Shown here in pieces: positions 34,495-44,812 of a stretch of DNA of 54,714 nt; position 1 is the stretch's first letter; every line of letters begins with the position of its first letter. The notes beneath the pieces are model-generated. The model ran no database searches. It was not told the DNA's origin and was given only the letters and a program-made list of their open reading frames with translations. Both the position numbers and the translations under genes were made by a program. This stretch comes from Mariniblastus sp. (GTDB lineage Bacteria > Planctomycetota > Planctomycetia > Pirellulales > Pirellulaceae): the NCBI GenBank assembly GCA_022447605.1, contig JAKVBG010000029.1, forward strand, positions 1 through 54,714, read 5' to 3'.

Positions 34495-34518
34495 GGCCAG
34501 TTTCATTCTAATTGGCGG

Positions 34519-35748
34519 CTAGACTTCCAGGAACAACCGTGCCGGCTCTTCCAGCACTTCCTTGATCGTCTTGAGGAATCCGACTGCTTCCCGGCCGTCG
34601 ATCAACCGGTGGTCATAGGTCAAGGCAATGTACATCATCGGGCGAATCACGACTTCACCATTGACCGCGATCGGTCGTTCCTGAATGGTGTGCAAACCGA
34701 GGATCCCACTCTGGGGTGGATTGACGATCGGTGTGGACAGGAGGGAACCGTAAACCCCGCCATTACTGATGGTAAAGGTGCCGCCTGTCAAGTCGTTCGG
34801 CCCGATCCGGTTCTCCTGGGCCAGTTTGGCATACTGGCCAATTTGTCGTTCGATGTCGGCGAAACTGCGCCGCTCGACACCCCGAATAACGGGAACGACC
34901 AGCCCCTTACCCCCACCGATGGCGATCCCGACATCATAGTAACTGCGCGACACCACGTCGGTTCCCCGGATCTCGGAATTCACGGACGGGAATCGTTTGA
35001 GTGCCTCTACAGCCGCTTTGGTAAAGAACGACATGAAGCCGAGTTTGACCCCGTGCTTGGCCAGGAATGCTTCTTTGTATTTCTTGCGCAACTCGATAAC
35101 CGGTTGCATGTCGATTTCGTTGAAGGTCGTCAGCAGGGCTGCCGTCTGCTGGGCTTCGACCAGGCGAGCGGCAATGGTGCGTCGTATCATGCTCATCGGT
35201 TTCACGGTTTCCTCCCGTGCGCCATGGAGCGAGTCCATCTCTTCTTCAAACTCTTCAACCCCATCGTTGGAAGGTATTTCTACCGGGGCCGGGTCGCCAC
35301 CCGGTTTCAAGCCACTCGACTCGATGTACTGCATGACGTCCTCTTTCAGCAACCGGCCTCCGGGCCCGGTCGGCTTGATTGCGTCAGCTGAAATCTTGTA
35401 TTCGTTCAGTACCCTCTCCGCAGCCGGCATGATCCGCGTGTCCGAGTCCCCTGCGATTGTTCCGCCCGGATCGTCAGTCTGCGACACTGCCGCACTCGGC
35501 GCTGCCGGTTTTTCGCCAGCTTGCACGGTGCATAGCACATCACCCACATTGGCAAATTCTCCATCATCCACACGGATTTCCTGCAGGATGCCAGCTTCAG
35601 GAGATGCCAACGCCTGGGAAGCTTTTTCCGATTCCAGTTCGACCAGATCTTCATCCCGGTCAACCCAATCGCCAACTTTTTTCAACCAGGTAGCGACTTG
35701 AACTTCCTGGATCGACTCGCCAAAGGCAGGTACTTTGATTTCGAACAT
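34519..35748 (-). CDS. odhB: Dihydrolipoyllysine-residue succinyltransferase (2-oxoglutarate dehydrogenase E2)
   Basis: Transfers the succinyl group from E1 to CoA via a lipoyl arm. It has 409 residues from the ATG at 35748 (N-terminus [20 protein letters not shown], typical of the family; an ATG at 35799 would add 17 unrelated residues). The lipoyl domain has the modified lysine in [11 protein letters not shown], a slight variant of the usual DKA/DKV. A flexible linker leads to the E3/E1-binding domain ([31 protein letters not shown]). The catalytic core ends with [16 protein letters not shown], which holds the catalytic His and Asp. It lies between odhA and lpdA. Confidence 0.95.
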   Translation of the reverse strand: MFEIKVPAFGESIQEVQVATWLKKVGDWVDRDEDLVELESEKASQALASPEAGILQEIRVDDGEFANVGDVLCTVQAGEKPAAPSAAVSQTDDPGGTIAGDSDTRIMPAAERVLNEYKISADAIKPTGPGGRLLKEDVMQYIESSGLKPGGDPAPVEIPSNDGVEEFEEEMDSLHGAREETVKPMSMIRRTIAARLVEAQQTAALLTTFNEIDMQPVIELRKKYKEAFLAKHGVKLGFMSFFTKAAVEALKRFPSVNSEIRGTDVVSRSYYDVGIAIGGGKGLVVPVIRGVERRSFADIERQIGQYAKLAQENRIGPNDLTGGTFTISNGGVYGSLLSTPIVNPPQSGILGLHTIQERPIAVNGEVVIRPMMYIALTYDHRLIDGREAVGFLKTIKEVLEEPARLFLEV

Positions 35749-35879
35749 GTTCGTTTCCGTTCTGGATCGATGGATGCGTGTTTCCAGCTCTTGGTTCATG
35801 ACGGAAGGTCCATTCTAATTTGCCCGGTAGTTGGCGACGAGGAGGCCAGATCGCGGCGTTCAGGGCTGGGACTGAATGC

Positions 35880-38654
35880 TTACGCTTTGGCAATCCTGAC
35901 CAGGGGTGAGCCCAACGCTTCCCTCATGAGCTCTTCCTGTTCGATTATATGGGTTTTTTTCGAACCGGTTGAGGGGCTTGCCGATTCGGGGCGACTGATC
36001 ATCTGCAACGGCCAGCTCTTTGACAGTCCAAATTCATCCCATTTTACTTTCATGAAATACCAGGCTCCCATGTTGCTCGGTTCCTCCTGAACCCAGTAGA
36101 CCGGGGTCCCTTCCGGGTAGCTTTCCAGGATTTCCTGGATCTGCTGGTAGGGGAGCGGGTAGAGTTGCTCGAGCCGAATAATGGCGACATCCGTGCGATC
36201 AGCCTTCTCCCGTTCCTTCAATAATTCGACACTGATTTTCCCACTGGCCAGGATGATTCTCTGAGGCGCACTTTGCCCGTCTACCCGGGGGTCGCCAATC
36301 ACCCGCTGGAAGGTGCCCGAGTAAAAATCCTCCAGCTTGGACATGACAAAGGGCTCTCGCAACAGGCTCTTCGGTGTCAGGATGATGAGCGGTTTTCGCC
36401 AGTGGCGTTTGACTTGCCGTCGTAGCAGGTGGAAATGCTGGGCGGCGGTGGTTGGGTTCACGATCTGGATGTTGTGTTCGGCCGCCAATGTCAGGAAACG
36501 TTCGACTCGCGCACTGCAATGTTCCGGCCCAGCACCTTCAAACCCGTGCGGCAACAACATCGTCAATCCACTCAACCGCGCCCACTTATCCTCGGCGCTG
36601 GTGATGAACTGGTCGACGATGACCTGAGCGCAATTCCAGAAATCACCAAACTGGGCCTCCCAGCAGACTAGGCTTTCCGGTGCGTCGAGGCTGTAACCGT
36701 ATTCAAAACCGAGAACACTCCCCTCGCTCAACGGGCTATTGAAAATATCGACCGGCGCCTGGTCGTCGCTGATATGCTGCAGCGGCGTGTAAGTTTCACC
36801 CGTCACGTGATCTGCCAGGACGGCGTGCCGCTGGCTGAACGTTCCACGCCCGGAATCCTGTCCTGACATGCGCACGCGGTGGCCTTCAACGGCCAGTGAA
36901 CCAAAGGCGGCCAACTCGGCTGTCGCCCAATCGACCGGGCGTTTCCCCTCGGCCATCTCTTTCCGGGTGTTGAGGATCCTTTCCAGTTTCCGGTTGATAT
37001 TGAAAGAGGCCGGGAGTTCTGCCAACTGGTGGATGACATACGTCAGTTTCCCCATCGGCACACCGGTGTCGACGTTGTCGTCTTCCCGTTCGAGGCCACC
37101 GTAATAACCTTTCCAATACCCGCCGCCCACCTGGGCATCCGAGGTGAATTCGCGGGCCTTGGCCGAGTCAAATTCCTCCTGTAATTCATGGCGACGAACC
37201 TCGGCAATATTGTCGGCTTCCGCCTGGGTGATCTTGTCCATTCGCAGCATCCGTTCCAGGAAGGAATCTCGGATGGTAGGCCGGTTGTCGATTACCTTGT
37301 ACATGCCGGGCTGCGTGAAGCGCGGTTCGTCCGATTCGTTGTGCCCGAGGCGTCGATAACAGTACATGTCAATCACGACATCCCGGTGAAATTCATTCCG
37401 AAATTGCATGGCCAGGCTGACTACCTGGGCCACAGCTTCCGGGTCTTCGCCGTTGACGTGAAAGATCGGGATCTGCAACATCTTGGCGACGTCACTGGCA
37501 TACGTTGTTGACCGACCAAGTTCAGGTTCGGTCGTGAAGCCGAGCTGGTTGTTGACGATCACATGGAGTGTCCCGCCGGTTGAATACCCATCCAACTGGC
37601 TGAGATTCAGCGTCTCCTGAACAATTCCCTCACCCGCAAATGCGGCGTCGCCGTGAATCAGGATGGTCATCCCCTTTTCTCGGCGGATATCTTTGGCTCG
37701 GTCCTGTTTGGCACGGCATCGCCCGATTGCCACAGGGTCGACGTACTCCAGGTGACTCGGATTGAAACAGAGCGAAAGGTGGACTTTTTTGTTTGTCGCT
37801 GTGGTCCAATCGCTGCTATAGCCAAGGTGGTACAGGACATCCCCGCGTCCGCGGCTTGATTCCGGGTCCGGGTCGTCAAAACTCCAAAAGATATTCTGGG
37901 CGCGTTTGTTCAGAATGTTGGCCAAGACGTTCAGGCGACCACGATGCGCCATCCCGATAACGACATCCGTGACGCCATGTTCTGCCGCATGTTCCAAGGT
38001 CAGGTCGAGCAGTGGGATCAGGGTTTCGGCACCCTCCAGGGAAAATGTCTTGGCACCAACGAATTTCTTCCTGACAAACTCTTCAAAGATGACAGCATCG
38101 GTGAGCCGAGTCAAAATTCGGACCTGGGTGTCCCGGGAAAGATCGATGTGGTTGCGGGACGACTCCATCCGCGACTGCAACCAGCTGCGAACCCCGTGGT
38201 CGTCGATATGCATGAACTGGACGCCAATCGAACGGCAATAGGTTTGCCGAAGTTGATCGACGATTTGCTCGAGTGTCCGAAAGTTTTCACCAAAAATGGT
38301 TCTCGCTGAGAATTTTTTCTGGAAGTCACTTTTCAGCAGGCCGTAGGAAGCCGGGTTCAATTCCCGGTTGGTCTCCCTCGGGCGACCCAGCGGATCCACC
38401 TTCGCTTCCAGGTGGCCGCGTACGCGGAAACCGCGAATCAGCTGATCGACACGGTCCTGCAACTGGGCAACCTCGCGACGATCCGATTGCTTGCCGACCG
38501 CGCGGGGCGATGTGACGGGAATGTCGTTGATAACATTTTCAGTGGCTGGATCAAAGTTCCTGAAAAACTCGCGCCACTCCAGAGGCAGGGAGGAGGGATC
38601 CTGTTGATAGTCTTCAAAGAGACTATCAATGTATGCACGGCTGTAGACGTTCAT
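35880..38654 (-). CDS. odhA: 2-oxoglutarate dehydrogenase E1 component
   Basis: A thiamine-diphosphate enzyme that decarboxylates 2-oxoglutarate in the TCA cycle. Its 924 residues match E. coli SucA. The N-terminal E2-binding region (YSRAYIDSLFEDYQQDPSSL) is present. TPP and catalytic motifs include GMAHRGRLNVLANILNK, FNPSHLEYVDPV, IHGDAAFAGEGIVQETLNL and MYCYRRLGHNESDEP. The C-terminal half has LVCWEAQFGDFWNCAQVIVD and LLPHGFEGAGPEHCSARVER. It is first in the odhA-odhB-lpdA cluster, 131 bases before odhB, with a 464-base upstream gap that should hold its promoter. Confidence 0.97.
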   Translation of the reverse strand: MNVYSRAYIDSLFEDYQQDPSSLPLEWREFFRNFDPATENVINDIPVTSPRAVGKQSDRREVAQLQDRVDQLIRGFRVRGHLEAKVDPLGRPRETNRELNPASYGLLKSDFQKKFSARTIFGENFRTLEQIVDQLRQTYCRSIGVQFMHIDDHGVRSWLQSRMESSRNHIDLSRDTQVRILTRLTDAVIFEEFVRKKFVGAKTFSLEGAETLIPLLDLTLEHAAEHGVTDVVIGMAHRGRLNVLANILNKRAQNIFWSFDDPDPESSRGRGDVLYHLGYSSDWTTATNKKVHLSLCFNPSHLEYVDPVAIGRCRAKQDRAKDIRREKGMTILIHGDAAFAGEGIVQETLNLSQLDGYSTGGTLHVIVNNQLGFTTEPELGRSTTYASDVAKMLQIPIFHVNGEDPEAVAQVVSLAMQFRNEFHRDVVIDMYCYRRLGHNESDEPRFTQPGMYKVIDNRPTIRDSFLERMLRMDKITQAEADNIAEVRRHELQEEFDSAKAREFTSDAQVGGGYWKGYYGGLEREDDNVDTGVPMGKLTYVIHQLAELPASFNINRKLERILNTRKEMAEGKRPVDWATAELAAFGSLAVEGHRVRMSGQDSGRGTFSQRHAVLADHVTGETYTPLQHISDDQAPVDIFNSPLSEGSVLGFEYGYSLDAPESLVCWEAQFGDFWNCAQVIVDQFITSAEDKWARLSGLTMLLPHGFEGAGPEHCSARVERFLTLAAEHNIQIVNPTTAAQHFHLLRRQVKRHWRKPLIILTPKSLLREPFVMSKLEDFYSGTFQRVIGDPRVDGQSAPQRIILASGKISVELLKEREKADRTDVAIIRLEQLYPLPYQQIQEILESYPEGTPVYWVQEEPSNMGAWYFMKVKWDEFGLSKSWPLQMISRPESASPSTGSKKTHIIEQEELMREALGSPLVRIAKA

Positions 38655-39118
38655 TTATGATTTGCGTTAATGTCTGGAATGACGTGCCTTCATCCATGAA
38701 ATTTGTCAGAGATACGAACGGTTCCAGGTTCGACATGGGCACGTTGCAGGACAGCTGATCGATGGCAATCACAATCACCAGGAAACCGGTTGACCGGTGC
38801 TCCCAACTTATCGAATTGTAGCCACGTTTCCTATCCGTGGCCCGAAATTAATTCGAAATTTCCGAGCCGTGCATCGTCCTTGCCGGGTCGGTATGACGAA
38901 TCACACCTGGAAGCGAATGAGTGCCTGATGCGCCTGTCTGGTCGGGGTCGTGCTGCCCTGCAGCCCCTCCCCTTTGCGCCGGGAAAGTGACGGGTCGATC
39001 GACGGCCGGATCAGGCTAATGGTCCCTCCCCTTAAAATCGAACCAAAATCGACGAATCTTGCAGTGGTAAAACTGGCTCTCCCTTGAAACCGAAGCGACA
39101 CTTGAAGAAAATTGAAGG
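38655..39118. other. Divergent intergenic region, no gene seen
   Basis: Separates odhA (minus) from a DUF1559 gene (plus). No convincing coding sequence; a 95-codon frame at 38703-38990 begins at TTG without a ribosome-binding site and has no recognisable product. Visible structure: hairpin GCCACG/CGTGGC (38821-38826 with 38836-38841, 9-base loop), a doubled ACCGGT near 38786-38798, the palindromic AATTTCGAATTAATT region near 38846-38860, and a tandem AAAATCGA near 39036-39055. Promoters for both neighbours should lie here. Confidence 0.45.
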
Positions 39119-40141
39119 ATGAACAAAATTCAACCGCCAAGTCGAGGATTTACCCTGGTTGAATTGCTGGTGGTGATTGCGATCGTGGGTATTCTAATCG
39201 GCATGTTATTGCCGGCCGTGCAAATGGTGCGCGCAGCCGCGCGGCGTACGGAATGTGCGAATCACATGCGACAGATCGCCATTGGGGTTCACAATTTCGA
39301 ATCGATGATGCAGCGATTCCCGACCAGTTTTGATACGGCGCCGAACGAAACGGTGCGCGGTTCCTGGTCGATTCACGGCAAGATCCTGCCCCTCATGGAG
39401 CAGGCAAACGCCGCCGACCTGGTCGACCTGACGACGGATTGGCATGACCAGGTCGCCAGTGGGGTGCCGGCCCTGGGAGTGCCCGTCTATACCTGTCCGA
39501 GTGACCCGAATGCCGGACTGCGTTACAAGAACGGAAAACCGTACGTCCACTCTACCAATTATGGCTTCAACCTGGGTACTTGGTTTATTTTCGATCCGGT
39601 TTCGGGCCAGGCCGGAGACGGTGCCTTTCGCGTTTCCCACGGTACCCGCATGTCGACCATGGTCGACGGGACCAGCCATACATTGATGGCTGCGGAGGTC
39701 AAGTCCTTCACCAGTTATATCCGGAACCACTCCTCGCTCGCTCCGAGTTTGCCCGAGAGTCCGAATCATTTCGAAACGGTTGCGCCTGCCGATGTTGAGT
39801 TGAAACTGGGCAGTGACAAGTCAAACAATAGTGGCCACACGGTCTGGTGTGACGGCCGGGTGCATCATGCGGGTTTTACGACGGTCTATTCTCCCAACAC
39901 CGAAGTGCCCTACACGTACAACGGGATCGTTTATGACATCGACTATAACTCGCAACAGGAAGGGCGCGACATGAATCGGCCGACCTATGCGGCCGTTACT
40001 TCGCGCAGTTTCCATCCAGCCGGTGTCAATATCTCCCGGATGGACGGGTCGGTTGAATTCGTTTCCGAGTCGATTGACGTGTCGGTTTGGCGTGCCCTCG
40101 GTACGGCGGATGGCCGGGAAATCAATACAATACTCCCCTGA
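39119..40141 (+). CDS. DUF1559 (prepilin-like) protein
   Basis: A 340-residue member of the large planctomycete DUF1559 family. The N-terminus has the type IV pilin-like motif [14 protein letters not shown] (G10/F11, E15) and a hydrophobic helix ending MLLPAVQ, so a prepilin peptidase probably cuts after G10. The body holds [32 protein letters not shown] and, near the end, [12 protein letters not shown], family landmarks in modified form. Such proteins are thought to be cell-surface or pilus-like; most have no defined role. Compared with 46237-47169 it has a shorter C-terminal part. The ATG is preceded by GAAGG with almost no spacing, a weak site. Confidence 0.93.
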   Translation: MNKIQPPSRGFTLVELLVVIAIVGILIGMLLPAVQMVRAAARRTECANHMRQIAIGVHNFESMMQRFPTSFDTAPNETVRGSWSIHGKILPLMEQANAADLVDLTTDWHDQVASGVPALGVPVYTCPSDPNAGLRYKNGKPYVHSTNYGFNLGTWFIFDPVSGQAGDGAFRVSHGTRMSTMVDGTSHTLMAAEVKSFTSYIRNHSSLAPSLPESPNHFETVAPADVELKLGSDKSNNSGHTVWCDGRVHHAGFTTVYSPNTEVPYTYNGIVYDIDYNSQQEGRDMNRPTYAAVTSRSFHPAGVNISRMDGSVEFVSESIDVSVWRALGTADGREINTILP

Positions 40142-40276
40142 CTCGAATTTCTGCCCATTCCTGCCGGGTAGCTCTGGCAAGCACCTGCCGCTCAGACGGT
40201 AGCGAAGTACAATAGGAGAAGGAACCCAGCCTTGCCGTGTCGCATGGACCGGCATGAAACCCTTGGAGTAAACCCG

Positions 40277-41182
40277 ATGCCCCTCGTTGTTGCCTGCCCT
40301 CAATGCAATGCCAAGTTTAAATTGCCAGATGAATTGGTTGGCAAGCCGGTTCAGTGCAAGGCATGCCAAGCGCGGTTCCAGGTAGGTAAGCCGAGAAAGG
40401 CGCTGCCGGACAAATCTGCCGGGAAGGCTGGCACGGTCGTAGCGACCAGTACCGTCAGCCCGGAGCAGCAAGCCGAGATGGCGAAACTGGGAATCGATGG
40501 CCCGCTTCAATCGCGCCCCGACCTGTTTCGCAGTGGGCCGATTTCACCGGCCGATCCTCTGGCCAATCATGTCGTGGAAGACCCCGGGTTTGCCGGTTCC
40601 GGCAATGCATCCAGTGCGGAGCAGGACGCACCGGGCGAAGAGGAACAGGACGAGTACGCCGCCGTGTTTGTGAACCCGGCGATTGTTGCTCCCAAGGATA
40701 CCAAGTCAAAAGTTGATCCTTTGGCTAAGTACCTGGCGAAAGAAGGGGAATTCGGTGAGTCGGTTCAAGTCGCTGGTCGACGGATTTCCCAGCAGGCTGG
40801 TTGGCTGAAAGTCGGGTTCCTGCTTCTTTTTTTCCTGTTGGCGTTTGTCCTCTCGTTTTCCATGGACACCATGTACGTGCCCTTCCTTTTTTTCCTGTTC
40901 AGTTTCTTCTTGACTGGAATGGTGGGCCTGGCGTTGCTGGTCAAGGGAGCCATTTGTGTTGCGAAAAATACGAACAGTGTTCTGTTGGGTATCGTTTCAT
41001 TTGTGTTCATTCCGCTCATGATCTATTTTCTGTTTGCCCACTGGAGCAAACCGTACCCGACAAAAGATCTCCTGTTTTCCTTTGCCGCCTTGATGGTTGT
41101 CCAGGGGGGCGGCTTCTTGTTAATGGTCATCGCTCTGTTGATTACCGGCATCAGCGATCCGTCGGTTTTGTTCAATCAGTGA
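40277..41182 (+). CDS. MJ0042-type zinc-ribbon membrane protein
   Basis: A 301-residue protein that opens with a zinc ribbon (C7-P-Q-C10 and C27-K-A-C30) of the MJ0042 type, followed by a linker and acidic stretch (about 40-155, GEEEQDEYAAVFVNP) and a C-terminal membrane part (from about 175) with about four helices. The start at the ATG at 40277 is supported by GGAG eight bases upstream and by the normal ribbon N-terminus; earlier in-frame TTG and ATG codons exist. It has the same design as 22807-24657, but with one ribbon. Function is unknown. Confidence 0.8.
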   Translation: MPLVVACPQCNAKFKLPDELVGKPVQCKACQARFQVGKPRKALPDKSAGKAGTVVATSTVSPEQQAEMAKLGIDGPLQSRPDLFRSGPISPADPLANHVVEDPGFAGSGNASSAEQDAPGEEEQDEYAAVFVNPAIVAPKDTKSKVDPLAKYLAKEGEFGESVQVAGRRISQQAGWLKVGFLLLFFLLAFVLSFSMDTMYVPFLFFLFSFFLTGMVGLALLVKGAICVAKNTNSVLLGIVSFVFIPLMIYFLFAHWSKPYPTKDLLFSFAALMVVQGGGFLLMVIALLITGISDPSVLFNQ

Positions 41183-41388
41183 TCAATCGGTTGGGTTCAG
41201 AAGGCTGATCGCGCAAGCGCGTTTTTGTGGGTTCTCAGCCGAGATCATTTCGATCGGAACGCGCTGCGAGTTGGCGCAAGGCGGGTAGCTTCGTTTCACA
41301 GTGTCGTCGGACCTGCAAAAACGGCGCGGCTTGATGAGGGCGGCAGCGGCCTGTTGATTGAACTCAGGAGCTGGCTGGGGAGCCGTTA

Positions 41389-42654
41389 CTAGATCGAGAC
41401 TTCCGAACGAACCTGATCCGGTTCGCTGGCGATCCATGGGCGGTAGCGAACCATCTTGACCTTCGACTTCCCTTTCAATTCGTAAGTGATCTGTCGCCAT
41501 TGGATCTTCTGGGTCAGGGCGGCCCGGAAACAGGAAACGCAATAGATAAACTGGGCGATGGGTGCCAGTACGACATATTGGAAAACACGACTGATGGACA
41601 ATCGCTTCAGTTTCTCACCCCGCATGCCGATGCAGTGGGCAACCGCGTTGCGGACGACAAAGTAGGAGACGCTGGTAATGAACAGTCCGGCCATCAGGCT
41701 GGAACCGACCACCGTGGCAGAATTCCAATCCTGGTTGAGTAACGAGACCAGCAGGGCACCCAGGCAGGCACCGAGCAGTCCAAAGGTAATCAGGGCGTGC
41801 AGGACCGTGTTGACAAACGTCGTTTCGTACATTCTTGACCATGTCAACATGCGGGAGACATAGCGGTTCACGTATTTGAACGTGCAGCGATCACGGTTCA
41901 CCATGATCAATGAGGGAGAGAAATAGATCGACAGACCCAGGGGGCGCAGGGCTTGACGAATGGGTCCATCGTCTACGATGGACTTGCGCCAGATCTTCTG
42001 CAATTTGGCTCGCCGTACGTCTTCCATTCGCATGGCAAACGTGCCGGCCCAGGGATTGCTGAGAATGGCGGTTGGAACCAGAGCGCCAGCGTTCCACAAG
42101 CTTCTCAGTGCGGAACCGACCGTTGAGGTTTCCGGTTCATACCACTGGTTGCCGGTCACCACGCCAATTTTCTTGTCTTGCAGCGGGGCAATCAATTGGC
42201 CCAGCCAGTCGGCATGGGGTGTGACATCCGCGTCAATCAGGACCAGGTATCGTGAATCACTGCGAACGCTGTTCAAGCCTTGCAGGAGAGAACTGCACTT
42301 CAGACCACATGTCTTGAGAGGCTTGCGCATCTCATGGATTCTGAACCGGTTGTCAACATCAAACTCACTCTTGATCTGGTGAACCAGGTTCCAGGCGCTG
42401 TCGCTTTTGTGGTCGACGATCAAATGGACTTCGTAATTGTCATATTCCTGGTTAAGCAATTCGATCAAGGTTTTCTTCAGGCCGGGATCGCAACCACGGA
42501 TAGACAGCATGATGGAAGCCAACCCGTAATCACCATCGGCGGATGGTTCCGGTACGTGGAGCGCCATCCTGGTTCGAAAGTAGCAGGCGATAACCAGGTG
42601 GACTAACGAGGCCCCGACAAAGAGGGTGGCAATGATGGCGGTATAGGTGGTCAT
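41389..42654 (-). CDS. Membrane glycosyltransferase, GT2/GT21-like
   Basis: A 421-residue membrane-bound glycosyltransferase resembling the ceramide glucosyltransferase/HpnI group (GT21). An N-terminal helix (about 5-27) is followed by a GT-A domain with CDPGLKKTLIELLNQEYDNY, the nucleotide-sugar DxD in YLVLIDADVTPHADWL, WAGTFAMRMEDVRRAK, the acceptor-side acid in KSIVDDGPIRQAL, and SRMLTWSRMYETTF in the place of the family Q/RxxRW. Several C-terminal helices follow. It may glycosylate a lipid (hopanoid, ceramide-like or other), but the substrate is not shown. It lies downstream of the other glycan genes on the same strand. Confidence 0.85.
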   Translation of the reverse strand: MTTYTAIIATLFVGASLVHLVIACYFRTRMALHVPEPSADGDYGLASIMLSIRGCDPGLKKTLIELLNQEYDNYEVHLIVDHKSDSAWNLVHQIKSEFDVDNRFRIHEMRKPLKTCGLKCSSLLQGLNSVRSDSRYLVLIDADVTPHADWLGQLIAPLQDKKIGVVTGNQWYEPETSTVGSALRSLWNAGALVPTAILSNPWAGTFAMRMEDVRRAKLQKIWRKSIVDDGPIRQALRPLGLSIYFSPSLIMVNRDRCTFKYVNRYVSRMLTWSRMYETTFVNTVLHALITFGLLGACLGALLVSLLNQDWNSATVVGSSLMAGLFITSVSYFVVRNAVAHCIGMRGEKLKRLSISRVFQYVVLAPIAQFIYCVSCFRAALTQKIQWRQITYELKGKSKVKMVRYRPWIASEPDQVRSEVSI

Positions 42655-42817
42655 GGAGCAAAATCGTAGGTGAGATGGAGAAAAATCAGGATAGGATAAA
42701 AACGTGAACTGGGCCGGTCTTCAGACTCATCATCGGTCAATCGGAGGCGATGACTTCCCCATTGTAAATCGAGTGTTTAAAGTTTGGTCAAGAAACAAGC
42801 CGGTTGGAGATTTATTT

Positions 42818-44812
42818 CTATTTTGACCAGAACAACCTTGCCAATAAATGTGCAAACCGTGGAATATCCAACCAAAACTCACGACTGGTAAAACCGGGCC
42901 TCAGACGCTGGAGTCCATTTTTGCCGAGTGACCAGGTGCTGGTGCTGCCTGAGATGAGGTGTCTTCCCCCCCCGAGTTGCTGGTTTTTTCGGGCTTCTGT
43001 TCCGGTGGCGTAACATTCGCGACGACTCTGTCGGGTATGGGTATAGTCATGTTCCTGGTGTACGGCCCGGAGTGATTGGCTCAGGTTGACGACGGGAATG
43101 TCCCTCTGTTTGGCCGAGTGAACCATCCAGTTGTCCCAGTTCCCCCGCCCCACGGCAAACTCCGGGAGATCGGAAAAAACACCTTTCGGGAAGATGAAGT
43201 AGTCCTTGCAAACGATCGCTGCCGGGGTTCCTTCGGCCTCAAGCTGATATTCCAGTTTCTCGACCGAGGACCTGTCCTCGAAGTCAATCAGGTCATCAAC
43301 CTGCAAGTCGGTTCGCCGGCCGATGCCGAGATACTCGGTAAGACGGCTCTGGGTGGCGAGTTGTTCGAACGTGGTAAGCAAATCATCCAGATAAATGATG
43401 TCACAATTGCTGTACATCAGCAGCGGAGCCTGGCTCTGTTGCTCGGCAAGTCGAAAGGCCGAACTGAGCAGAGGGGTGCCCTGTTCGTTCGTTTCGATTC
43501 CCGGCAGGTGACGTACTCCGAGCCGCTGAGCCGCTTCTGCCACCCCGGGATCATCACCCACCAGCAATACCTCGACGACCGGTTCCAGGCTGCGCCAACT
43601 GCGGATGGCATTTTCCTGGATGGTCTCATTCTTCCCCTCAAACGACTTCGGAACCGCAAACAGCGTTACCAGCGGCTGGGCATCCAGCTTGCTGGCCCGT
43701 TTCGTGACGGCTGGGCGGGCCGGACAGCGAGTTGGTCCTGCCGGGCTGGGGGGTGCGTCGTTTCGGTTCCCGAGTGAACGAACCTTGCGGAACGTGGTCG
43801 TCGTCGACTTGATCAGTTGAACGGCCAGGCGGTTCCAGCTGTCCGAGATGCGAAACGGCGGGCGTTCTGGTCGCCAACCACCCCACGCCGTCTTGTCCAA
43901 CTGTTGAAAGAACAGGTCTCGATGGGGATGTTGGTTATGGAAATGCCACGGTTTCCATTCGGTGGTGTAGTGAATGATGGCCGGGTTGTCGCGCGCTTCG
44001 ATGAATTCGGCCCGATCGATCGGGCTATGGTTTTCATCCGGGAAATCAAACAGATGGGCTCCCTGGTTCCAACGGGCCGGGAGGGCGCGCCATTGCCCGG
44101 CAAACACGACATTCAGCGCGTACTGGTCCCAGCACCAGACATGTTTGCGGTTTTCCTGCAGGCATTGCAAGAGCCTCTTTTCAATTGATTCTCGTCGCCA
44201 GCGATCGATATTCAGGACCATCACCCCGCTGTTGAAATACCCGTCCGATCCTTCCAGGTTCAGTTCACGCCAATTGGGGATCGGGGAAATCGCAGCCAGG
44301 TACGGATTCGATTTGCGGAAATTGCAGTTTGCTTCTCGGGCGTCGATATGGGGACATGCGATGTCGGGGACAGCCAGGCAGTACTCATTTTCCAGCTCCA
44401 TTTCCCATAGCAGGGAAAGATCGTCCCGAACCAGCAAGTCCGAATCGAGGTAGATCACGCGGTCGATCGATTCGGGCAGGAGCTTGCCTGCCAACAGGCG
44501 GAAATAGGCGGTGCGGGTTATATGGTGCGAGGTTGTCAAGCCGTCCACGACCTGCGGATCGGGCCGGATCATATGCAGTTGGACAGGAAAGGATGCCAGA
44601 GATTCTTTCATCCTTTGCCAGTTTTCCGGCTGGATCCCACCGTCCATGACAATGACTTGCAGGGAATGGCCGGGGCGTAAAAACTCGGCAGCCGATTGCA
44701 GGGTCACGGTCAATGATCTGGCGTAATGGTCATCCGCAGCGCACAGCACCACCGGCTCGGACAGTGAGTCCGACGTCAGTGGGATGCGATGAAGTGACGT
44801 GTTCTGAATCAA
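42818..44812 (-). CDS. Two-domain glycosyltransferase: GT8 plus second GT-A-like domain
   Basis: A 664-residue cytoplasmic protein. The N-terminal half (about 20-310) is a GT8 domain: VVLCAADDHYARSLTVTLQS, the DxD at D123-S124-D125 in VIYLDSDLLV, LNLEGSDGYFNSGVMVLNID, and WDQYALNVVFAGQW before IHYTTEWKPWHF. The C-terminal half (about 370-600) looks like a second GT-A-type domain: LVTLFAVPKSFEGKNETIQE, LLMYSNCDIIYLDDLL with an acidic NCDIIYLDD patch, and FPKGVFSDLPEFAVGRGNWD. A Pro/Arg-rich linker joins them. The two may add successive sugars. The start is TTG overlapping the preceding stop (TTGA), so translation is coupled to the gene upstream. Confidence 0.85.
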   Translation of the reverse strand: MIQNTSLHRIPLTSDSLSEPVVLCAADDHYARSLTVTLQSAAEFLRPGHSLQVIVMDGGIQPENWQRMKESLASFPVQLHMIRPDPQVVDGLTTSHHITRTAYFRLLAGKLLPESIDRVIYLDSDLLVRDDLSLLWEMELENEYCLAVPDIACPHIDAREANCNFRKSNPYLAAISPIPNWRELNLEGSDGYFNSGVMVLNIDRWRRESIEKRLLQCLQENRKHVWCWDQYALNVVFAGQWRALPARWNQGAHLFDFPDENHSPIDRAEFIEARDNPAIIHYTTEWKPWHFHNQHPHRDLFFQQLDKTAWGGWRPERPPFRISDSWNRLAVQLIKSTTTTFRKVRSLGNRNDAPPSPAGPTRCPARPAVTKRASKLDAQPLVTLFAVPKSFEGKNETIQENAIRSWRSLEPVVEVLLVGDDPGVAEAAQRLGVRHLPGIETNEQGTPLLSSAFRLAEQQSQAPLLMYSNCDIIYLDDLLTTFEQLATQSRLTEYLGIGRRTDLQVDDLIDFEDRSSVEKLEYQLEAEGTPAAIVCKDYFIFPKGVFSDLPEFAVGRGNWDNWMVHSAKQRDIPVVNLSQSLRAVHQEHDYTHTRQSRRECYATGTEARKNQQLGGGRHLISGSTSTWSLGKNGLQRLRPGFTSREFWLDIPRFAHLLARLFWSK

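Noticed and set aside
38703..38990. 95-codon plus-strand frame between odhA and the DUF1559 gene
   Set aside because: TTG start without ribosome-binding site and no recognisable product.
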